Below are positions 45,406 through 51,759 of a DNA stretch of 51,759 nucleotides, piece by piece. Location: positions 1 to 51,759 of the forward strand of contig JAFDMF010000016.1 in NCBI GenBank assembly GCA_019306065.1, read 5' to 3'. The position numbers were made by a program, and so were the translations under genes. Source of the DNA: Deltaproteobacteria bacterium (GTDB taxonomy: Bacteria; Desulfobacterota; Desulfobacteria; Desulfobacterales; JAFDMD01). Under the pieces are notes generated by a model. The model was not told the DNA's origin, ran no database searches, and worked only from the letters and a program-made list of their open reading frames with translations. Positions within the stretch are counted from its first letter, which is position 1. Each line of letters begins with the position of its first letter.

Positions 45406-47772
45406 ATGAGTAATTACGATGTTATAAACAGCAATGCTCCCAGAGTGGATACTCCGGCAAAGGCTAAAGGAAAAGCTATATTTATAGATGATATGAGTAT
45501 GCCGGATATGCTGTTCGGCGCTCTTTTGCAAAGCCCTATAGCTCATGGAAAAATACTTAATATAGATATATCCGCAGCAAAAAAATTGAAAGGAGTAAAA
45601 GCGGTTGTAACCGCAAAAGAGGCTGGATTAATACCTTACGGGGTAAGCCCCGCAAGATATGACGAAAATGTTTTTTGCCATGATAATGTTAGATATATAG
45701 GAGACGAAATAGCAGCGGTTGCGGCGGTTGATTTGGAAACGGCTATAGCGGCGGCATCTCTTATAAAGGTAGATTATCAGGAATTACCCGCTCTTTTGAC
45801 AATTGACGATGCTATGGCGGAAGGCGCGCCTGTTTTGCACAAAAAGTATCCGAGAAATATATGCGCGCAGGTAAATCAGGAATTCGGAAATTTTGAAGCA
45901 GGGTTAAAAGAATCCGATATTATAAAAACAACTACGTTTAAAAGCAAAAGACAGGACGCTGCATTTTTGGAGCCTCAAGGATGTATTGCGAATTTTGACA
46001 AATTAACCGAAAATCTCACTCTTTACAGTTCAACTCAGGTTCCGCATTATGTTCAAAGAATACTTTCTATGGTTTTAAAGCTTCCCATAGGCAAAGTAAG
46101 AGTTATAAAACCGTATCTTGGCGCAGGCTTCGGCATAAAAGCCGGCACAAACACAATGGAGATAGTCTCCTGTCTTCTTTCTATGAAAACCGGAAAGCCT
46201 GTTAAAATGAATTATTCCAGAGAACAGGTTTTTATGTTCGGACGCGCAAGGCATCAATTTGTCCATACAATGACGACAGGCGTAAAAAAAGACGGCACAT
46301 TAATGGCGTTAAAAAATGAATGCTATTTAGACGGCGGAGCATACACAAGCTTTGGGATAGCAACCGTATATTATTCCGGTTCTCTTTTGGGCGGACCTTA
46401 TAAACTTCCGAATATGAAATATGACGGATATAGAATATATACAAATAAACCGGCTTGCGGCGCGCAAAGAGGACATGGCGGAGTTATTGCCAGAGCATGC
46501 TGGGAACAACAACTTGACATGATAGCCGAAGAATTGGGGATGGATCCTATTGAATTAAGACTTAAAAACATGATGGTAACCGGCGATATAACCTGCAACG
46601 ATTTTAACATGAGTAGTTTGGGAATGAAAGAATGTATAGAAGCTGTAAAAGACGGCTCGGAATGGAACAAAAAGAAAGGAAAACTTCCGAAAGGCAAAGG
46701 AATCGGTATGGCTTGCGGATTTTTTGTGTCCGGCGCCGGTTATCCTATCTATAGATCGGATACATATCACAGCACTGCGGTTATAAAACTTACCGAAGAC
46801 GGAGGAACCGCTCTTTTATATACCGCCTCATCGGAGATAGGGCAGGGCTCGGATACTACTATGGCAATGATTGCGGCGGAAACTTTGGGAATACCTTTAA
46901 GCGATATTAGAATAGAATCCGGAGATACCGATTTCGGCGTTGATTTGGGGGCATATTCCAGCAGACAAACCCTTATGACAGGGCATGCGGTTTATGACGC
47001 TGCAGCGCATGTAAAACAGCAAATCCTTGAAGTTCTCGCGGAAGAATTAAATATTTCCGCCGACGAGATAGATATTAAAAAAGGGATTATTATTTTTAAA
47101 AAATCTCAGCCTGATTTTAGCAAATTAAGAGAAAGATATATAAAAGAGCATAGAGGATGGACGGATAATCCGAGCGCGGACGATCCGCTTACATTTAAAG
47201 AGGCTTCCAGAATTGCGTTTCTTGCCAAAGGAATAATATCTGCAAACGGAAAGTATAAACCGCATCAGTTGGGAGGAAAATTTAAAGGAGCGGCGGTAGG
47301 AACCTCGCCGGCTTACGGATGTTCGGCGCAAATAGTGGAATTAACCGTAGATGAGCAGACAGGGCAGATTACGATTGATAACATGATAGACGCTCACGAC
47401 TGCGGATTTGCAATAAACAGAGTATCCGTAGAAGGGCAGATGGAAGGCTCGCTTTCTATGGGGTTGGGCGAGGCTATGTTTGAAGAAGTTAAGTTTGATT
47501 CAAAAGGAAAGATTATAAATGCAGATTTAGCGGAATATAAAATTCCTACGGCGTTGGATATGCCTCCCGTAAAAGCAATAATTGTGGAAAGTAGCGAACC
47601 TAACGGACCTTTTGGCGCAAAAGAGGTTGGGGAAGGGGCTATAATGCCTACAATACCTGCAATATTAAATGCGGTTTATGATGCGGCAGGGGTAAGAATT
47701 TTTGAACTTCCGCTTACGCCGGAAAGGGTTTATCAGGCTATTTTAGATTATAAAAATAAAAAGGCTTCTTAA
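45406..47772 (+). CDS. Xanthine-dehydrogenase-family enzyme, molybdenum-binding subunit
   Basis: A 788-residue large subunit holding the molybdopterin cofactor. It has the small N-terminal alpha/beta domain (VDTPAKAKGKAIFIDDM), AAFLEPQGC, the cofactor-binding GAGFGIKAG and RGHGGVIARACWE segments, and the catalytic Glu in FGAKEVGEGA (about residue 745). The substrate could be xanthine, hypoxanthine, nicotinate or another N-heterocycle; residues visible here do not settle it. With the hydantoinase at 11.4 kb it suggests purine/pyrimidine breakdown. The maturation chaperone is not in the window. A terminator follows. Confidence 0.9.
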   Translation: MSNYDVINSNAPRVDTPAKAKGKAIFIDDMSMPDMLFGALLQSPIAHGKILNIDISAAKKLKGVKAVVTAKEAGLIPYGVSPARYDENVFCHDNVRYIGDEIAAVAAVDLETAIAAASLIKVDYQELPALLTIDDAMAEGAPVLHKKYPRNICAQVNQEFGNFEAGLKESDIIKTTTFKSKRQDAAFLEPQGCIANFDKLTENLTLYSSTQVPHYVQRILSMVLKLPIGKVRVIKPYLGAGFGIKAGTNTMEIVSCLLSMKTGKPVKMNYSREQVFMFGRARHQFVHTMTTGVKKDGTLMALKNECYLDGGAYTSFGIATVYYSGSLLGGPYKLPNMKYDGYRIYTNKPACGAQRGHGGVIARACWEQQLDMIAEELGMDPIELRLKNMMVTGDITCNDFNMSSLGMKECIEAVKDGSEWNKKKGKLPKGKGIGMACGFFVSGAGYPIYRSDTYHSTAVIKLTEDGGTALLYTASSEIGQGSDTTMAMIAAETLGIPLSDIRIESGDTDFGVDLGAYSSRQTLMTGHAVYDAAAHVKQQILEVLAEELNISADEIDIKKGIIIFKKSQPDFSKLRERYIKEHRGWTDNPSADDPLTFKEASRIAFLAKGIISANGKYKPHQLGGKFKGAAVGTSPAYGCSAQIVELTVDEQTGQITIDNMIDAHDCGFAINRVSVEGQMEGSLSMGLGEAMFEEVKFDSKGKIINADLAEYKIPTALDMPPVKAIIVESSEPNGPFGAKEVGEGAIMPTIPAILNAVYDAAGVRIFELPLTPERVYQAILDYKNKKAS

Positions 47773-47796
47773 AACCGAGTTTTACATGAATAAACA

Positions 47797-47836
47797 ACAA
47801 AAAAAGGCGGGGGTTTTAACCTTCGCCTTTTTTGTT
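47797..47836. terminator. Bidirectional terminator between the xdh operon and the DUF1353 gene
   Basis: A-run, GGCGGGGGTT, AACCTTCGCC and T-run form a stem with T tracts on both strands. It lies between converging genes and serves both. Confidence 0.9.
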
Positions 47837-47859
47837 TTATTTCCAACCAAAGTTTTTTA

Positions 47860-48432
47860 TTAAAATTTTATAGTCCTCAGTAATTCTCCCTTATTTTCAT
47901 CTTTTCTTTCTTTGCAAGGGTCTTTTTCTTGAAGAGCTTTGCAATCGCCATTTTTCCATAAATTTTTCGCTATATCCGAACTAATAGCGGCAGTGATTGA
48001 TTTAAATACAAAATAACTACGTGTTTTTTTGTTTTCTTCCATCAAGGTCTTTAAAGATTCTTCCATTACCGAAACAGAATTTTTAAATGTGTAAGTTTCA
48101 TATTTGCATCGATTAGTTCTAAACATCCAATCATGAATAATGTAGGCTGGCGCATAACCCCATGGCGAAAGGTTTTTAAGTCCCCATAGGAATTGTGGAA
48201 TAGAACCGCCGTCGGTGCAAAATGCTTTAGGCTGAATTTTTTCTCCATTTGCCCGTTCAAATATCAGAGGATCATTTTTATTTGGTAGGAATAAAAAATA
48301 GTCGTTTTCTACCCATCTGATATCAAGAGAACCTTTGAATTCTCCTTTTGGGGTATTGTAATAAGATATACAACCGGCGCCTATTATTAATATAAAACAA
48401 GCTATAATTATATTACGCATAATCTTCCTCAC
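47860..48432 (-). CDS. DUF1353-domain lipoprotein
   Basis: A 190-residue protein with a lipoprotein signal (lipobox IGAGC, Cys21). The central part holds the DUF1353 pattern: CTDGGSIPQFLWG, then a Pro-x-Gly and AYIIHDWMFRTNRC. DUF1353 domains are common in phage and host-associated bacteria, often as predicted hydrolases with the D-G-G-S-x-P and H-D-W residues as the site; the function is unproven. It lies 12 bases downstream of the next gene on the same strand. Confidence 0.7.
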   Translation of the reverse strand: MRKIMRNIIIACFILIIGAGCISYYNTPKGEFKGSLDIRWVENDYFLFLPNKNDPLIFERANGEKIQPKAFCTDGGSIPQFLWGLKNLSPWGYAPAYIIHDWMFRTNRCKYETYTFKNSVSVMEESLKTLMEENKKTRSYFVFKSITAAISSDIAKNLWKNGDCKALQEKDPCKERKDENKGELLRTIKF

Positions 48433-48444
48433 ATATAAAAAATT

Positions 48445-49308
48445 TTAAAAAACCCCTATAATCGTATTATCCTGCGTTCCTTTTTTAAGCGATTTTTTGC
48501 CGACAATCTCGGCAAAAAATTCTTCCGGCGCCTTTTTTATAATTATATATTCTTTAAAAATATCGGTTTTTAAACCTTTTAAAAATAAAATTAAAGATTC
48601 GTCATAAAAATTTTGCAGATTATCCGCTTTTATATCTGTTATAACGCTGTATTCATAATTGGTTTTATCTTTAAGATATTCGGCGGCAGCCGCGCTGTTT
48701 GTTATAAAAAAAAGTTTTTCTTGTATGTAAAGGTTATCTGCCAAAAAGAAACGAATCCAAGATTCTATTCTTTTTTCCGTCATTAACGCGCCGAAATCGT
48801 AGTTTGCAGATAGATTTTTGTTATTTGAAAAAAAACAGTCATTATTATTTTTTCCTTTTATTTCAAAGTTAAGTTTTTTTTCTATTTCAAGGGATTGTTT
48901 TATATCTTTTTCGGCGTCTGCTATGTATTTGTCGGCTTTATAAGCAATATATAAAAAAAGACCTGCTTTTATAACATCTTCGCTGTTGTTTTCGCTGTTT
49001 TTTTTGGAAAAATTTTTTATATTTCCTTTTATTTCGGATATAATCGCTTTATTATAATTTTTATTTTGAAAAAGCGAATAAAGCTCGCTTCCTTGATGAA
49101 TATTTGCCCATTTTATATATTCGTCAAGCAGGTTATCTATTTTATCTTGGTATTTTTCAAGAAATTTAAATCCCAAAAAATCGGTATTTAAGTATTCGGT
49201 TTTGATTTTTTTAGAAGGAATATAAAGAAAAAGTTTTTTAAACGCGTAAGATAATTTTTTGATTTTTTCTTTTTCAATAAAGGTTAAGGGAAAATATACC
49301 GGTTTCAT
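48445..49308 (-). CDS. Uncharacterised charged helical protein
   Basis: A 287-residue, Lys/Asn/Glu-rich cytoplasmic protein without a signal or membrane segments. It begins MKPVYFPLTFIEKEKIKKLS and is mostly helical, with a probable coiled coil near 130-150. The C-terminal part (about 180-270) may be an alpha/beta segment (LFFITNSAAAAEYL, EYIIIKKAPEEFF). I do not recognise the family. It shares a strand and a short spacer with the DUF1353 gene. The repeated 'x-PVYFP' opening reminds me of uncharacterised deltaproteobacterial proteins, but I cannot confirm that. Confidence 0.55.
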   Translation of the reverse strand: MKPVYFPLTFIEKEKIKKLSYAFKKLFLYIPSKKIKTEYLNTDFLGFKFLEKYQDKIDNLLDEYIKWANIHQGSELYSLFQNKNYNKAIISEIKGNIKNFSKKNSENNSEDVIKAGLFLYIAYKADKYIADAEKDIKQSLEIEKKLNFEIKGKNNNDCFFSNNKNLSANYDFGALMTEKRIESWIRFFLADNLYIQEKLFFITNSAAAAEYLKDKTNYEYSVITDIKADNLQNFYDESLILFLKGLKTDIFKEYIIIKKAPEEFFAEIVGKKSLKKGTQDNTIIGVF

Positions 49309-49407
49309 ATCGCATCCTTATATATTTGGTTAGGAGATGGATATCTCCTTTTCCGTCTTAATTTTATCCGTCGAAATCAGGCAAAAAAGGGCTTTTTTCT
49401 ATAAAAA

Positions 49408-50577
49408 CTACGGTTCTTTTACAAGTATTGCAAAAGCTATTGTTCCGAGCGTCATTAGTATGGTTCCGAAAAAAAAAGCGCATCTTAGATTTAAAATATC
49501 CATAATAATTCCGGCGCCTACCGAGCCTGCAAACATTCCCAAGCTATGAGCCATAGTTAATAAAGCCATAACCGTTCCCATAGCGTTTTTTTCATTTCCT
49601 TTTATTACGGAGAATCCCATAACACCCGGAGTTGAAACTCCGCCGCCGATGCCGAAAAGAACAGAGGCGGCAATTACATCTTTTAACGAGCCGGAGCGTT
49701 CTATTAGCAAAACGGATAATCCCGTTATTAATCCGCCTATAATAATCAGTTTTTTTTTGCTTACCCGATCCGCCATATATCCCATAGGAATATGCATAAT
49801 TCCGCTTATAAATACCCCTATTGCCACAAGCATGCCAATATATGCGCTTGAAACGGAGAAGTTTTTACTGGCAAATATCGGCAGAAAACTCCATACTATT
49901 CCTATACAAGAAGTATATACAAATCTGAATATAAATAATCCCGCCACATCTTTATCGGTTATAATTTTTCTCCATTTGATTAATTTTACGTCGCTTGCTT
50001 TTTTTTCTGACTTTACCGGAGGCAGCAAAAAATATGCAAGAAGAAAACCCGTAAAAACAAGCGCGGACATTCCCAAAAACGTCGTGTTCATTCCGTAATG
50101 AGAATTAACAATTCCGCCGAGTATGGGCCCCGCGCTCAATCCAAGAAATATAGAGATATTAAAAGTTCCCATAGATATTCCCTCTTTTCCTTTCGGGGTA
50201 ATATCTCCTGCATAAGCCTGAACTACAGGCATTATCATAGCGGACGAAAAACCGTGAACAAAGCGTATCATAATTATTGCTTCGACGGTTTTTGCAAATA
50301 TAAATAATACGGATATAATGCTGTATATCAAAAGCCCGTAAACTATAAAAGGTTTGCGTCCGTATTTATCCGAAAGTCTGCCAAATATTGGCAAAAGAAT
50401 TGATCTGGATAAAGAAAAAGCGCCGAATACAAATCCTATATATAAACCCGTAGCGCCCAAATTTTTTGCGTATACCGGCAGCAGCGGAACTACGGCGCCC
50501 ATTCCCAAAACCGCGGAAAAAAGAGAGAAAAAAAGTATGGAAAATATTTTTTTGTTTATGCCGGTAGTTACTTCCAA
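49408..50577 (-). CDS. MFS-family efflux transporter
   Basis: A 389-residue inner-membrane protein with twelve predicted segments. The loop 2-3 signature is GRLSDKYGRKPFIVYG (about residues 64-79) and loop 8-9 has MGYMADRVSKKKLIIIGG. The overall layout is that of multidrug and tetracycline-type exporters (DHA1 group). The substrate is unknown. Its ATG lies inside the last codons of the crotonase gene (10-base overlap), so both are translated from one mRNA, perhaps only by position. Confidence 0.85.
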   Translation of the reverse strand: MEVTTGINKKIFSILFFSLFSAVLGMGAVVPLLPVYAKNLGATGLYIGFVFGAFSLSRSILLPIFGRLSDKYGRKPFIVYGLLIYSIISVLFIFAKTVEAIIMIRFVHGFSSAMIMPVVQAYAGDITPKGKEGISMGTFNISIFLGLSAGPILGGIVNSHYGMNTTFLGMSALVFTGFLLAYFLLPPVKSEKKASDVKLIKWRKIITDKDVAGLFIFRFVYTSCIGIVWSFLPIFASKNFSVSSAYIGMLVAIGVFISGIMHIPMGYMADRVSKKKLIIIGGLITGLSVLLIERSGSLKDVIAASVLFGIGGGVSTPGVMGFSVIKGNEKNAMGTVMALLTMAHSLGMFAGSVGAGIIMDILNLRCAFFFGTILMTLGTIAFAILVKEP

Positions 50578-51368
50578 ATACTTTTTCCTAACTCGCCTTT
50601 AAATACGGCTTTTCGTTTTTTCAAAAAAGCGGATGTTCCTTCCTTTGCATCTTCGCTTGCCATACATATTGCAAACGCATTTGTCTCTAATTTGCAGGCT
50701 GTTTTAATATCTGTCTGCATCCCGTAATTTATGCTCTGTTTTGCGGCGCATAACGAAGTTTTACCTTTGGAAGCAATAATTTCTGCGGTTATATAGGTTT
50801 CTTCCATAAGTGTTTTCGGCGCAAACACTTCGTTTATCAATCCTATATTTTTTGCGGTTTTTGCATCTATCATTTTGCCTGTAAATATTAATTCTTTTGC
50901 CAAATTTTTTCCTATTTGTCTCGCAAGCCTCTGAGTTCCTCCAAAACCTGGTATAAGCCCGAGTTTTATTTCCGGCAGCCCGAATGTTGCGGTATTCGCC
51001 GCATATATAAAATCTGCCGCAAGAGCCATTTCACAACCGCCGCCCAGCGCAAAACCATTTACCGCAGCTATAACAGGTATTGTCAATTCTTCCAAACTTC
51101 CTATTATAGATTGTCCTTTTTCCGAAAAAATTTTCCCTTCCAAAGCGTTAAACCGCGCAAGCTGGGTAATATCCGCCCCTGCAATAAAAGCTTTGCCGGT
51201 TCCTGTAAGTATTAATACATTTATATCGGTATTGTTATCGATCTGATTTATTGCGTCTTCAAGTTCGTTAAATGTTTTCATATTAAGAGCATTTAAGGTT
51301 TTAGGGTTATTAAAGGTTATTGTGGCAATGTTGTCGTTTATAGAAAAAATAATGTTTTTATATTCCAT
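50568..51368 (-). CDS. Enoyl-CoA hydratase / crotonase-family protein
   Basis: Probably adds water to trans-2-enoyl-CoA (crotonyl-CoA) to give 3-hydroxyacyl-CoA. The 266-residue protein has the oxyanion-hole FIAGADITQL (residues 61-70) and GFALGGGCEMALAAD, with catalytic glutamates E113 and E133 (LPEIKLGLIPGFGGT) in the classical 20-residue spacing. The ATG at 51368 follows AAGGAGG by nine bases and matches the family start; the longer frame to 51491 adds 41 unconserved residues. It may serve butyrate or amino-acid fermentation. No other fatty-acid gene adjoins it. Confidence 0.9.
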   Translation of the reverse strand: MEYKNIIFSINDNIATITFNNPKTLNALNMKTFNELEDAINQIDNNTDINVLILTGTGKAFIAGADITQLARFNALEGKIFSEKGQSIIGSLEELTIPVIAAVNGFALGGGCEMALAADFIYAANTATFGLPEIKLGLIPGFGGTQRLARQIGKNLAKELIFTGKMIDAKTAKNIGLINEVFAPKTLMEETYITAEIIASKGKTSLCAAKQSINYGMQTDIKTACKLETNAFAICMASEDAKEGTSAFLKKRKAVFKGELGKSIWK

Positions 51369-51641
51369 AAGTAAAACCTCCTTATTAGTTTCCGTAAAAA
51401 CAGATCTTCTTTTACTTGATTTCGGCGGCAGATAACTTTTAATCCTCAAAATGCTTAACGTTAAATTTTTATCCGCCGTAAACTCACGCAAAATAAAATC
51501 TATTTCTACGGTAGATGAATAAAAATTTTAATTTTTGTCTTATACGCAACCGCTTTTATATTGGCAAGTATTTTAAAAAGATAAATCAATATTAATTTCG
51601 ACGGGCAAAGGTATAAAATAATAAAGGGGCGGAATTGTTGC

Positions 51642-51682
51642 AACAAAAAGGGCGGGGGTTAAAACCTCCGCCCTTTTTGTTA
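51642..51682. terminator. Terminator-like hairpin upstream of the crotonase gene
   Basis: AACAAAAAGGGCGGGGG ... CCTCCGCCCTTTTTGTT: a long GC-rich stem with A and T tracts, able to end transcription on both strands. It probably ends a gene that enters from the right edge on the minus strand. The rest of 51369-51759 shows a partial TTTCGACG repeat and nothing else I can call. Confidence 0.85.
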
Positions 51683-51759
51683 TCTGCCTATCTTTCTTTC
51701 CCTAAAAATTATAAATAAGATTAAATCCTAATCGGTTCGAAGAGATTTTGTTTCCGCTT

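Overview
The window is low-GC DNA from an anaerobic, Gram-negative bacterium. The evidence is a TolC-family outer-membrane protein, an autotransporter beta-barrel, lipoproteins, pyruvate:ferredoxin oxidoreductase, a deltaproteobacterial-type formate-tetrahydrofolate ligase, a Fur-FeoA fusion, a Liv-type ABC transporter and a three-subunit xanthine-dehydrogenase-family enzyme. A Csd4/Pgp1-type carboxypeptidase suggests a curved or helical cell. I infer a Deltaproteobacteria/Deferribacterota-like organism. Many genes are decaying and intergenic repeats are frequent, which fits a host-associated lineage with a shrinking genome, but neither the taxon nor the lifestyle is proven by the sequence.

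Layout. 1-5.3 kb: a small monooxygenase gene, a 154-bp tandem repeat, a broken autotransporter (minus strand) and fhs with a disrupted 3' end. 5.3-13.2 kb: a frameshifted DUF6338-like gene, then housekeeping genes (dapB-type reductase, Crp/Fnr regulator, RlmD, PrxQ), an Rpn-type nuclease and a hydantoinase. 13.4-14.5 kb: a TIR-like protein plus a RipA-like membrane protein abutting a tRNA-Arg gene, a candidate defence pair. 14.9-19.4 kb: nifJ and tlyA. 19.5-23.0 kb: an accessory patch of mostly broken genes (HEPN-like protein, DUF2188, a deletion-bearing pseudogene, DUF2971 and ParE remnants, an intact-looking antitoxin). 23.4-26.6 kb: zinc-ribbon protein, Fur-FeoA, an M15 and an M99 peptidase. 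26.6-32.0 kb: a repeat lipoprotein derived from livK, then livKHMGF. 32.0-34.7 kb: queuosine precursor transporter and a destroyed BsuBI/PstI-like restriction-modification pair. 34.8-43.1 kb (minus): lysS, an unusual TolC-NTF2-like fusion, an amidase with a poly-G tract, mutS and a LapA-like gene. 43.1-47.8 kb: a repeat-rich intergenic region and the xdh operon. 47.8-51.4 kb (minus): DUF1353 lipoprotein, an unknown protein, an MFS transporter and a crotonase.

How the genes fit together. The metabolic genes suggest amino-acid, purine and pyrimidine fermentation: Liv transporter for uptake, hydantoinase and a molybdenum hydroxylase for ring compounds, PFOR for pyruvate, and a crotonase. The main story is decay. 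Several genes have lost their middle while keeping recognisable first and last segments (R and M of the restriction system, the 20.4-kb gene). fhs has a short conserved stretch removed with loss of frame, and others have stop codons or homopolymer frameshifts. The TolC homologue is different: both of its helical hairpins are shortened in frame to a similar degree, which looks like selection rather than decay. Palindromic repeats sit in many of the gaps and contribute the ends of some reading frames.
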